A DNA stretch of 64,000 nucleotides from Bacteroidales bacterium (GCA_016283175.1 JAEEMK010000108.1:1-64000); one strand, 5' to 3'. Numbered from the stretch's first letter, positions 53,421-62,773 are shown. Made by a program: numbers and translations. Notes: a model not told the origin generated them from the sequence alone.

Positions 53421-54458
53421 TTATTTGGCAAAAATGTCCTGCCATCTCTTGTACTCACGCTCACGCCACGGTCCGTTGTGGTACACATACGAAGCAATCA
53501 GCGGGATGACCGTAGTGCCTTCGGCATAGACCATCTGCTGCAATTCCTCGCTCACCTTGCCCCAGCTGCCGGCTTCAAGCAGCGTCGACGACGAGCAGGC
53601 ACCGTCGCGCACGTCGGCCACGGTGATCTGAATGGCATATTTGTGCATAGGAACCTCGTGACCAAGGATTTCGGCGCAGACAACGGTGTCCTGGGCAAAG
53701 TTCTTCGGCGTACCGCCACCGACCATAAACAGACCCGTCTCGGGGCAGGCCATCTTGATCTTGGTCAGCTCGATGAAGTCGCAAACCGAGTCAATGCTCA
53801 GATAAGGCTTGCCCTCCTGAGCGCGCATCCACTGGTGCTTGCCGATGCCGAAACCTGCCGAGCAGTCACTGAAAGCAGGAACAAAAATAGGCACGCCGCA
53901 CTCGTAGCAGGTCTGGATCAGACTGTCCTTCTTCACAGCGCGACCGTTGTGCAGCCACTTGCCGAGCTCGTAGATGAACTCGCGCGAGCTGTAGGGACGA
54001 GCCTCAAGCATATTGGCCAGTTCGAACGTGGCATTGTCGCAAGCCTGCAGTTCCTCTTCGTCAATGAAAGTGTCATATATGCGGTCGATGTAAAGCTCGC
54101 GCAGCTTTGTGTCGGGGATGACATTTTCCTTCGTGCCGATATAATGTTTGAAACCAAGAGCCTCGAAAAGGTCCATATCGATAATCGATGCACCGGTCGA
54201 AACGACAACGTCGACCATCTTGTTGCGAACCATATCGACATACACCTGCATACATCCGGCAGCCGAAGTCGAGCCAGCGATGGTAAGGATGTTGGTACAC
54301 TCTTTCTCGGCACACATCTTCATCAGGATGTCGGCGGCACGGGCAGTGTCGCGGCTTGTGAACGACATATGGCGCATAGCGTCGATAATCTCTGTCGAGT
54401 CATACTTCTTGATGTCGATGTGCTGAACAATTTCTTTCAAAAGGTCCTTCTTTTCCAT
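53421..54458 (-). CDS. deoxyhypusine synthase family protein
   Basis: NILTIAGSTSAAGC, ASIIDMDLFEALG, LLEAGSWGKVSEE. Confidence 0.9.
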   Translation of the reverse strand: MEKKDLLKEIVQHIDIKKYDSTEIIDAMRHMSFTSRDTARAADILMKMCAEKECTNILTIAGSTSAAGCMQVYVDMVRNKMVDVVVSTGASIIDMDLFEALGFKHYIGTKENVIPDTKLRELYIDRIYDTFIDEEELQACDNATFELANMLEARPYSSREFIYELGKWLHNGRAVKKDSLIQTCYECGVPIFVPAFSDCSAGFGIGKHQWMRAQEGKPYLSIDSVCDFIELTKIKMACPETGLFMVGGGTPKNFAQDTVVCAEILGHEVPMHKYAIQITVADVRDGACSSSTLLEAGSWGKVSEELQQMVYAEGTTVIPLIASYVYHNGPWREREYKRWQDIFAK

Positions 54459-54543
54459 TTTTTTTATTGAATAATTATATAAATTAATTTTATTTATTGA
54501 ATTACAAACACATATATGTATGTTGCACAAAACAACACATCTG

Positions 54544-54551
54544 CAAATTTA
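54544..54551 (-). promoter_or_regulatory. -7 box TAAATTTG
   Basis: TAnnTTTG on minus strand about 85 bp before 54458 start. Confidence 0.55.
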
Positions 54552-54652
54552 CGCATTTTTACTCATTCGGCAAAATAAAATTTCAAACAACTTTCAAGCA
54601 TTGTCGCACCCTCAAAAAAGCACCATTCATTTCCAGTCATTTACAGAAACCG

Positions 54653-54759
54653 CCCTGGCATATGTACAGTATTTGTACAGTATATGTACAGTATATGTAC
54701 GCTTCAGAAGCGTACATATACTGTACATATACTGTACAAATACTGTACATATGCCAGGG
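54653..54759. repeat. long palindrome family, copy 5 (53-bp perfect arms, longest)
   Basis: CCCTGGCATATGTACAGTATTTGTACAGTATATGTACAGTATATGTACGCTTC-A-exact reverse complement. Confidence 0.98.
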
Positions 54760-54804
54760 AATGTATAGCGAAAAGAACGCTTTGGGACATATAAAGGCAT
54801 AATG

Positions 54805-54844
54805 AACCACAGCGAAACACCAACCGATGTTTCGCTGTGGTTTT
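54805..54844. terminator. hairpin AACCACAGCGAAAC-(10 nt)-GTTTCGCTGTGGTT followed by TT
   Basis: 14-bp perfect stem downstream of dnaB and adjacent to palindrome copy 5. Confidence 0.55.
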
Positions 54845-54917
54845 CAACTATATACAAAAAGCAGAAAACTATAAAAATCCAATCATTCGCCACAAAACGG
54901 GCAAACGGGCACGGGCA

Positions 54918-56459
54918 TCAGAACATACTCTCGTTTTCGGCGTTGGAAGAAGAGTCGATGTCCTGGTTCATCTTGGAGTCGAGAATGACGGCACCGCCGT
55001 TGTCGAAAGCGGTGTTGGGAGCCAAACCCGAAACCATATCGTATTGACCTTCGGCGTCGCGGTTTTCGAACTTGGCAAACTGCGATACAAAGCGCAAGCG
55101 CACCTCGCCGGTCTCGCCGCTACGATGCTTGGCGACGATGATGTCGGCCATTCCAAGCGTAGAGCCATTGTTGTCTTCGTAAATCTGGTAGTATTCAGGA
55201 CGATAGATAAACATCACGATGTCGGCATCCTGCTCGATGGCACCCGACTCGCGCAAGTCGCTGAGCTGTGGCTTCTTGGTGCCGCCACGAGTCTCGACAG
55301 CGCGCGAAAGCTGCGAAAGTGCAATGACAGGCACTCCGAGTTCCTTCGACAATGCTTTCAACTGGCGGGATATGAGGCTGATTTCCTGTTCTCGGTTGCC
55401 GTTGCGCGACTGCTCGCCGCCGGCCTGCATCAGCTGCAGGTAGTCGATGAATACCATCTCGATTTTGTGTTGCTGCTTGAGGCGGCGGCATTTGGCACGC
55501 AGTTCGAAAATGGAAAGCTGCGGAGTGTCGTCGATATAGATGGGCGCCTCGGTCAACACTTGCGATTTGGCATAGAGCTGTGTTTTTTCGACTTCGGGCA
55601 GTTTTTCACCTTTTTTGAGGCGGTCGCCCGAAATGCCCGACTCGCTGCTGATGAGTCGCATAACAAGCTCGACAGCAGTCATTTCAAGCGAGAAGAAAGC
55701 TATCGGTTTCTTCATATCGATGGCAATGTTGCGTGCCATTGTCAGAGCGAAGGCCGTCTTACCCATAGCGGGACGGGCGGCAAGGATGATGAGTGTGCCC
55801 GGCTGGAAGCCTGCCGTCATACGGTCGAGTTCGACAAAGCCTGTAGGAATGCCGCTGTAGGAGCTGTCGCTGGCCTGTGCCGCCTCGATCTGTTCGAAGG
55901 CGGTGTGCAGCACGTCCTGCATATTATGGTATTCGGTGTGGAAATTCTTTTCGTCAATGTCCATCAGCACGCGTTCGGTCTTGTCGAGCAAATCGAGCAC
56001 GTCGGTGGTCTCGTCGTAGGCTTCAGTAAGGGTTTCGGTGCATACGCGTATCACTTCGCGCTGTATGTATTTTTCGGACAGAATGCGCGAATGGAACTCG
56101 ATGTGCGCCGCCGAGACAACACGGTTGGTGAGCTGCGACAGATACATACCGCCACCTACGGCCTCGAGTTGGCCATCCTTGATGAGCTGTTGCGTAACAG
56201 TAAGCAAGTCGACTGGTTTCGATTGTTCGAACAGAGTCAATATGGCCTTGAAAATAATCTGGTGCTCCGGACGGTAGAAATATTCCGTACGAAGCATCTG
56301 TATGGTGTTGTTGAGGGCATTTTGGTCGAGCATAAGAGCACCCAAAACGGCCTCTTCAAGCTCGACAGCCTGGGGTGGTGTCTTGCCGTTGAGAGAGAAA
56401 GCTTGTTCGTAAGTAATTCTTTCTTTTCTTTTTGTACTGTTTCGTTGTGTAATTTCCAT
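54918..56459 (-). CDS. dnaB: replicative DNA helicase
   Basis: ARPAMGKTAFALTMARN Walker A, VFIDYLQLM, DLRESGAIEQDAD. Confidence 0.97.
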   Translation of the reverse strand: MEITQRNSTKRKERITYEQAFSLNGKTPPQAVELEEAVLGALMLDQNALNNTIQMLRTEYFYRPEHQIIFKAILTLFEQSKPVDLLTVTQQLIKDGQLEAVGGGMYLSQLTNRVVSAAHIEFHSRILSEKYIQREVIRVCTETLTEAYDETTDVLDLLDKTERVLMDIDEKNFHTEYHNMQDVLHTAFEQIEAAQASDSSYSGIPTGFVELDRMTAGFQPGTLIILAARPAMGKTAFALTMARNIAIDMKKPIAFFSLEMTAVELVMRLISSESGISGDRLKKGEKLPEVEKTQLYAKSQVLTEAPIYIDDTPQLSIFELRAKCRRLKQQHKIEMVFIDYLQLMQAGGEQSRNGNREQEISLISRQLKALSKELGVPVIALSQLSRAVETRGGTKKPQLSDLRESGAIEQDADIVMFIYRPEYYQIYEDNNGSTLGMADIIVAKHRSGETGEVRLRFVSQFAKFENRDAEGQYDMVSGLAPNTAFDNGGAVILDSKMNQDIDSSSNAENESMF

Positions 56460-56463
56460 AGTG

Positions 56464-56471
56464 CAAAATTA
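56464..56471 (-). promoter_or_regulatory. -7 box TAATTTTG for dnaB
   Basis: TAnnTTTG immediately upstream of dnaB start. Confidence 0.5.
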
Positions 56472-56561
56472 CTGCATTTTTTTTGAACAAGAAGTATCTT
56501 TCACAACAATTTTTTTTCAACAATTGCGTTTTATGCAATAAAAACACTCTTTTAAGACTGT

Positions 56562-57284
56562 ATGAAGCTACAAAAAACCACTATAATACTTTTTGTGTCA
56601 CTGCTACTTGCCGCGGGCAGCGCAACGGCGCAACGCCGGCAAAGCCGCCAGGTGATACGCGCCTATCCCGCCTTTGGCGCCACAGCATCGCAAATAGAGG
56701 GCGACGAGCTGCGCGGCTTCCGCAAATGGGGCATCACGGCAGGTGTCGGTGCCATCGTCGACCTGTCGGACGATGCCAAATGGCAGTTGTCGATGGAGGC
56801 AGACTATTCCCAACGCGGTGCCTTCAACAACACACACGAACCTTACAGCCTCTTCGATTTCACAATGAACTATGTCGACATACCGCTGACTTTTCATTTT
56901 ACCGACCCTTACGGTGGTATGACCCTCGGTTTAGGACTGGTATACAGCCGTTTGGTGCAACAGCCCCACGGTCTGATCATCTACCACGCCGGCTATTTCG
57001 AACCCGACACGTCGGATATGTCATTCCTTAAGAACGACCTGGCAGCAGCAATTGACATCAGGTTTCCAATCTGGCGAGGCCTTACGCTCAACTTCCGCTA
57101 CCAGATGTCGCTGATACCCGTGAAACGCAACTGGAGCTTCTCGGGCTACCACCACGATGGCGACCGCGAGGCAACCCAATGGCAGAACAATCTCTACAAT
57201 TCGTCGCTGTCGATGCGTCTGCTTTATGTTTTCGGCGACGACAACCACAAACACCTTAAACCGAAAAAAAAGAAACACAGATAA
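56562..57284 (+). CDS. outer-membrane beta-barrel protein (PorT-like family)
   Basis: signal peptide, beta-barrel alternation. Confidence 0.7.
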   Translation: MKLQKTTIILFVSLLLAAGSATAQRRQSRQVIRAYPAFGATASQIEGDELRGFRKWGITAGVGAIVDLSDDAKWQLSMEADYSQRGAFNNTHEPYSLFDFTMNYVDIPLTFHFTDPYGGMTLGLGLVYSRLVQQPHGLIIYHAGYFEPDTSDMSFLKNDLAAAIDIRFPIWRGLTLNFRYQMSLIPVKRNWSFSGYHHDGDREATQWQNNLYNSSLSMRLLYVFGDDNHKHLKPKKKKHR

Positions 57285-57288
57285 TTAA

Positions 57289-57732
57289 ATGACAAAGATT
57301 GCTGTTTTCCCCGGCTCGTTCGACCCTATGACCGTCGGACACTTGGCTTTGCTGAAAAGGGCGTTGCCACTTTTCGACAGAATAATTGTCGCCGTGGGCA
57401 TCAACACCGAAAAAAAGGGTTTTATGCCGGTCGACGAACGCGTGGAGCGAATCAAACGCGCCGTGGCACAGATGCCCAGTGTGGAGGTGACCACCTATTC
57501 CTGCCTGACAACCGACCTGTGCAGACAGGCCGGAGCACAATACATTCTTAGAGGTGTCCGCGATGCAACCGATTTCGCCTACGAGCAAAAGATTGCCGAC
57601 ATCAACCGCCTCATTGCCCCTGACATCGAAACAGTGATTCTCCTTGCCGACCCCGAAAATGCCGTCATCAGCTCGTCGATGGTTCGCGAACTGGCAGCCT
57701 TCGGAAAAGACATTAATAAATATATTGTATAG
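57289..57732 (+). CDS. coaD: phosphopantetheine adenylyltransferase
   Basis: AVFPGSFDPMTVGHLALLKRA, ISSSMVRE. Confidence 0.97.
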   Translation: MTKIAVFPGSFDPMTVGHLALLKRALPLFDRIIVAVGINTEKKGFMPVDERVERIKRAVAQMPSVEVTTYSCLTTDLCRQAGAQYILRGVRDATDFAYEQKIADINRLIAPDIETVILLADPENAVISSSMVRELAAFGKDINKYIV

Positions 57733-57751
57733 ATTCTAAATTTTACGGCCA

Positions 57752-59860
57752 TTGAATACACCCAACGTGCTATTTGTCGACACACCGATTGAATTCCTTA
57801 AAGGAGTAGGCCCGGCGCGCGCTCAAATTCTCAAGAGCGAACTGGACATTAGCACCTATGGCGACCTTTTGGAATACTTCCCCTACCGCTATGTCGACCG
57901 CTCGCAGACCACGACCATTCGCAACATAAACATCGACGAGCCTTACGTTGTGCTGCGCGGCACCATATTCGACCTGCACACCGTGGGCAACGGCAAATCA
58001 ACGCGCCTTTCAGCTATGCTGCGCGACGAGACAGGGCAGATTGAATTGGTTTGGTTTCAAGGACTTAAATGGATACGCGAGTCGCTAAAACCCGACACAG
58101 AATACATCGTGATGGGAAAACCCAACATCTTCAACGGACACATCAACATCGCCCATCCCGACATAGAACGTGCCGACCGCGACAACAACTCCAACCTGAA
58201 ATACATACCCATATATTCATCGACCGAAAAACTGAAAGCCAAAGGGTTGCACACAAAAGGCATAGCAAAACTCACCGAGCAACTGCTGCGTATGGCCGCC
58301 GGACGCATACCCGAGACGTTGCCACAGAACATCATAGAAAAATACAAACTCCCCAGCCGCGCCAACGCCATCGAGGTGATACACTACCCCACCCGCCCAC
58401 ACGACATAAGCCTTTCAGTGCAACGAATGAAATTCGAAGAACTGTTTTTCCTGCAACTCGACTACCAATATGCCAAACACAGTCGCCAAATGCGCAGCAA
58501 CGGCTACGTTTTCAGTATTGTAGGCGAACATTTCAACCGTTTCTACAACGAACGCCTGGCCTTCGAACTGACAGGCGCCCAGAAACGCGTCGTCAAGGAA
58601 ATACGGGCCGATATGAAAAGCGGCCACCAGATGAACCGCCTGCTGCAGGGCGACGTAGGAAGCGGAAAAACGCTGGTGGCACTGCTGACAATGCTCATCG
58701 CCATAGACAACGGCTGCCAAACCTGCCTAATGGCTCCTACCGAAATACTTGCCAACCAGCACTATGCCAACATAAGCAAAATGCTCGACGATCTCGGAGT
58801 CAGCGTCGAACTTCTGACCGGAGCTGTCAAAACCGGTGCAAAACGCAAAATAAAACAACGCCTGCAAAACGGCGAAATAGACATACTCATTGGCACACAC
58901 GCCGTCATAGAAAAGGATGTGCAGTTCAAGAATCTGGGCTTTGTAGTCATCGACGAGCAGCACCGTTTCGGCGTCGAACAGCGCAGCAAGCTGTGGACAA
59001 AAAGCATTCAGCCGCCGCACGTGCTCGTTATGACCGCCACACCCATACCGCGTACGCTGGCAATGACGCTCTACGGCGATCTTGACTGCTCCATCATCGA
59101 CGAACTGCCACCAGGACGCAAATCGGTCAAAACGATACACAGCACTGATCATCAGCGACTGAAAGTCTTCGGATTCATACGTGACCAGATTGCACGAGGC
59201 CGTCAGGTTTACATTGTCTATCCTCTGATTGAGGAGTCGGAAACAATGGATTTGAAAGACCTGATGGATGGATACGAAAGCATTGCTCGCGAATTCCCGC
59301 TGCCTCAATACCAAATAAGCATCGTCCACGGCCGTATGGACAGCGAAGCAAAAGATTACGAGATGGGGCGCTTCAAACGCGGAGAAACGCAGATTATGGT
59401 CAGCACTACAGTTATAGAGGTCGGTGTCGACGTGCCTAACGCATCAGTAATGATCATCGAAAACGCTGAGCGGTTTGGCCTGTCGCAGCTGCACCAGCTA
59501 CGCGGTCGCGTGGGACGCGGTGCGGAACAGTCGTACTGCATCCTGATGACCGGCGACAAACTGTCGAACACAGCCCGCGAGCGCATCAAGACAATGGTAG
59601 ACACCAGCGACGGTTTCCGTATAGCAGAAGTAGACCTTAAACTGCGCGGGCCCGGCGACCTGCAAGGCCTGCAGCAAAGTGGCATTTTACAACTCAAGCT
59701 GGCCGACATCGTCAACGACGAACCGATAGTGCGTGCCGCTCGCGAATGTGTGCAGACAATCCTTGAACAAGACCCACAATTGGAAAAAATCGACAACGCC
59801 TGCCTGCGCCTTTACATACAGAAAAACAAACGCGCCCTCGCCTGGGGGAAAATAAGTTGA
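57752..59860 (+). CDS. recG: ATP-dependent DNA helicase RecG
   Basis: LLQGDVGSGKTLVALLTMLIAI, DEQHRFGVEQR, LRGRVGRGAEQSYC; TTG start. Confidence 0.96.
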   Translation: MNTPNVLFVDTPIEFLKGVGPARAQILKSELDISTYGDLLEYFPYRYVDRSQTTTIRNINIDEPYVVLRGTIFDLHTVGNGKSTRLSAMLRDETGQIELVWFQGLKWIRESLKPDTEYIVMGKPNIFNGHINIAHPDIERADRDNNSNLKYIPIYSSTEKLKAKGLHTKGIAKLTEQLLRMAAGRIPETLPQNIIEKYKLPSRANAIEVIHYPTRPHDISLSVQRMKFEELFFLQLDYQYAKHSRQMRSNGYVFSIVGEHFNRFYNERLAFELTGAQKRVVKEIRADMKSGHQMNRLLQGDVGSGKTLVALLTMLIAIDNGCQTCLMAPTEILANQHYANISKMLDDLGVSVELLTGAVKTGAKRKIKQRLQNGEIDILIGTHAVIEKDVQFKNLGFVVIDEQHRFGVEQRSKLWTKSIQPPHVLVMTATPIPRTLAMTLYGDLDCSIIDELPPGRKSVKTIHSTDHQRLKVFGFIRDQIARGRQVYIVYPLIEESETMDLKDLMDGYESIAREFPLPQYQISIVHGRMDSEAKDYEMGRFKRGETQIMVSTTVIEVGVDVPNASVMIIENAERFGLSQLHQLRGRVGRGAEQSYCILMTGDKLSNTARERIKTMVDTSDGFRIAEVDLKLRGPGDLQGLQQSGILQLKLADIVNDEPIVRAARECVQTILEQDPQLEKIDNACLRLYIQKNKRALAWGKIS

Positions 59861-59902
59861 ATGATTGCCAACTGGTGAATATTGATTATAAAACAGACGA
59901 TT

Positions 59903-61057
59903 ATGAAGAAGACAATACTCATTTTTACTCTTTTCGCTATAATCAGCGGCACCGCCCTGTGCCAAAGCAACGACAACATAGCCAAAGGCATCAACGCAGA
60001 AAAACTTGGTCTGCTCGACCGCGCACAAGGATACTACCAACAGGCTGTCGTCGACGAGCCAGAAAATGCCGAACCGCTGCTTCTACTCGGTAAACTTCAG
60101 GAGAAGCGCAGCCACCTCGACGAAGCCATAACATCACTCTATCAAGCCGTTGCGATCAACGACACACTGGCGGAAGCCTATGAGCACCTCGTCTACTGCT
60201 ACATCGAAAACGGTGACTTCGACGGCTCACGGAGTGCACTTTTCAGCGGTGTAGACGAACTGATGCAACTTGCCGAGCGTGCCATAGAGCTCAATCCCAA
60301 AAGCGCCTCAGCCTACTGTAGTATGGCATTGATATACAACTACAAGAAGAACTTCACCAACGCTGTCAACTGGGTAAAGAAAGCACTCGAAATAGACCCC
60401 AAATATCCGCGCGCCACCAACACACTGGGAGTAATCTATTACAACCGAGGCAACGACAATGATGCTCTTGCGCAATTCCGCAAAACGCTGGCCAACGATC
60501 CTGACAATATTGATGCCTACTACAACCTCGGCGTTATGTACACCCAGAAAAACAACTACGAGACAGCCATCACACACCTACGCAAAGGCCTGCAGCGCGA
60601 CCCCAAATCCATCAAGCTGCTATACTATCTCGGCATTGCCTACATACAGCGCGGCGACGACAAGAAAGCCACACAATGCTACGAAGCAATCATCGATCTC
60701 GACAGCACCTACATTCCCGCCTACAATCGCCTTGGTGCCGTCTACGCCCTCAAAGGCAACTACGACGAGGCAATAGCCTACCATCAGAAAGCCTCGCGCA
60801 TCAATCCCAAGAACACCGATGCCTACAAGTGCCTTGGACAAGTTTACACCGACAAGGGTGACTACGTCAAAGCGTTGCGAAGCTATCAGAAAGCCGTAGC
60901 CATCAACGACCGCGACCACGAGACCTACTGCCTTATCGCCAAGCTCTACGCCAAACAGGGCAACAGCACCCGCGAGACCGCAAGCTACAAGAAGGCTGCA
61001 AAACTCGGCAATAAAGAAGCCCAAGCCTGGATGGTCAGCAAAGGCCAAGCGTGGTAA
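59903..61057 (+). CDS. TPR-repeat protein, secreted
   Basis: signal peptide, about 9 TPR units. Confidence 0.88.
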   Translation: MKKTILIFTLFAIISGTALCQSNDNIAKGINAEKLGLLDRAQGYYQQAVVDEPENAEPLLLLGKLQEKRSHLDEAITSLYQAVAINDTLAEAYEHLVYCYIENGDFDGSRSALFSGVDELMQLAERAIELNPKSASAYCSMALIYNYKKNFTNAVNWVKKALEIDPKYPRATNTLGVIYYNRGNDNDALAQFRKTLANDPDNIDAYYNLGVMYTQKNNYETAITHLRKGLQRDPKSIKLLYYLGIAYIQRGDDKKATQCYEAIIDLDSTYIPAYNRLGAVYALKGNYDEAIAYHQKASRINPKNTDAYKCLGQVYTDKGDYVKALRSYQKAVAINDRDHETYCLIAKLYAKQGNSTRETASYKKAAKLGNKEAQAWMVSKGQAW

Positions 61058-61122
61058 ATAGGCGCTTCGAGATAACACCATCATAATTTTTCAACACGCG
61101 CGCATATATTAAAAAATATGCG

Positions 61123-61130
61123 TATCTTTG
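61123..61130 (+). promoter_or_regulatory. -7 box TATCTTTG
   Basis: TAnnTTTG 23 bp before 61154 start. Confidence 0.6.
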
Positions 61131-61153
61131 CAGTTTGTAGAATAACGCAAAAA

Positions 61154-62215
61154 ATGCCATTAACCATTGATAACGAAACCGTTGAACGCTTTGCCATACA
61201 TCTTGGCAAGGCGCAAAACATCGTAATCGTGTCGCATATGAACCCCGACGGCGACGCGGTAGGTTCGGCCCTTGGTGCTTACCACTGGCTGCGGACGGCG
61301 TTTTTTGCAGGCGAAACAATGCCGCAAATAAGCGTCGTTCTGCCACACCCCTGCCCCGACGATATGCGCTATCTACCTGGTTCGGAAGATATCATCAACG
61401 CGGAAGAAAACCTGGCTCTCTGCGAGCAACGTTTTGCTGACGCAGACCTAATATGGGGTGTGGATTTCAACAACGCCTCGCGCATATTGCCTTTGGATAA
61501 AGCATTAGCAGAAAGCAATGCGTCGAAAATGCTGGTAGACCATCATCACAATCCTGACACGACTATGTTCCAGACAGTTGTCTCGGTGCCAGACCTGTCA
61601 TCTACCTGCGAATTGCTATACTGGCTTTTTGTTCAAATGATTGGCGACAGTTCGATTACGCTCCCTACGGCACGCTGTCTGTTTCACGGCATAAATACAG
61701 ACACCGGCTGCTTTGCCTACGCCAACGAGGATCCATCGCTCTACGAAGCCGCTGCCGCCCTGATGCATCATCCAATAGGCGCTGCCGATGTCCATAACCG
61801 CACCTTCAACAACTACAGTATCAAGAAAATGCAGATACTCGGTTTCCTACTCAGCGAGCGTTTGAAGATATTTCCTGAAGTCGGATTTTCCTACATATAC
61901 ATCAACGCTGACGACCTGGCACACTTTGACGGCACAGCCAATGACCTGGAAGGCCTTGTCAACTATACACTTATGATGCAGCCTATGGCTGTAGGTGCAA
62001 TGGTAAAAGAAACCGACGGCAAAGTGCGTATATCATTCCGTGCAAAAGGTGATTTTGACGTCAACGTCTTCGCCCACAAATATTTCGGTGGTGGCGGCCA
62101 CACACAGGCAAGTGGTGCCACGTCGCCCTACGATTTCGATACAACCTTGAAGGTGCTTGAGGAAAATATGCTGCGCGATTTGTCCAACCATCTGAAAAAC
62201 AAAACCTCAAAATGA
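61154..62215 (+). CDS. DHH-family phosphoesterase (NrnA-like)
   Basis: VSHMNPDGDAVGSALG, VDHHHNPD, GGGGHTQASGA. Confidence 0.94.
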   Translation: MPLTIDNETVERFAIHLGKAQNIVIVSHMNPDGDAVGSALGAYHWLRTAFFAGETMPQISVVLPHPCPDDMRYLPGSEDIINAEENLALCEQRFADADLIWGVDFNNASRILPLDKALAESNASKMLVDHHHNPDTTMFQTVVSVPDLSSTCELLYWLFVQMIGDSSITLPTARCLFHGINTDTGCFAYANEDPSLYEAAAALMHHPIGAADVHNRTFNNYSIKKMQILGFLLSERLKIFPEVGFSYIYINADDLAHFDGTANDLEGLVNYTLMMQPMAVGAMVKETDGKVRISFRAKGDFDVNVFAHKYFGGGGHTQASGATSPYDFDTTLKVLEENMLRDLSNHLKNKTSK

Positions 62216-62715
62216 AACGCGCGATTCTGATACTTGCCTGCAGCCTACTTGCAGCCTGCCACAACGATCCGCCTATGGTGGGACGCCCAACGACACAAAG
62301 CAAGGACTTGAAAGAACATCTCATCAATGCAAACCGTACTATTGCCCAATCGGAGGAAACAGCCATAGACGAGTATGTTACGCGGCGCGGGTGGCAGATG
62401 GAAAAACTGCCCGAAGGTGCCCGCCTATGGGAATACCGAAAAGGCATCAACAAAAAAATTGAAATCGAAGACAGCGTACATCTGCGCTACAACATTGAAG
62501 CCATTAACGGTAAGACAATATACAACGACATAGAGGACAACTATGTCGCCGGACGACGTCAAGAGATGATAGGTCTGGACTATGCCGTGCTACAACTGCA
62601 CCGTGGAAGCCGCGCCAAAGTGATCCTACCGTCGAACCTGGCCTACGGCATCGGTGGCGACGGCGACCGCATTCCGCAGTCAGCCATCCTTGTCATCGAC
62701 CTTGAAGTACTATGA
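62212..62715 (+). CDS. FKBP-type peptidyl-prolyl isomerase lipoprotein
   Basis: lipobox LLAAC; SRAKVILPSNLAYGIGGDGDRIPQSAILVIDLEVL. Confidence 0.85.
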   Translation: MKRAILILACSLLAACHNDPPMVGRPTTQSKDLKEHLINANRTIAQSEETAIDEYVTRRGWQMEKLPEGARLWEYRKGINKKIEIEDSVHLRYNIEAINGKTIYNDIEDNYVAGRRQEMIGLDYAVLQLHRGSRAKVILPSNLAYGIGGDGDRIPQSAILVIDLEVL

Positions 62716-62773
62716 TTTAACCTTGAATTTAAAACAACAAATACAAAACAATAAAAATTAAACAACTAAAGAA

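Noticed and set aside
4958-54759. Palindromes considered as intrinsic terminators
   Set aside because: No T-tract after the stem, AT-rich 48-bp arms, and position between divergent genes for copies 2 and 4.
4958-54759. Palindromes considered as CRISPR repeats or IS ends
   Set aside because: Isolated single units 11-15 kb apart, no spacers, no transposase, no evident target-site duplication.
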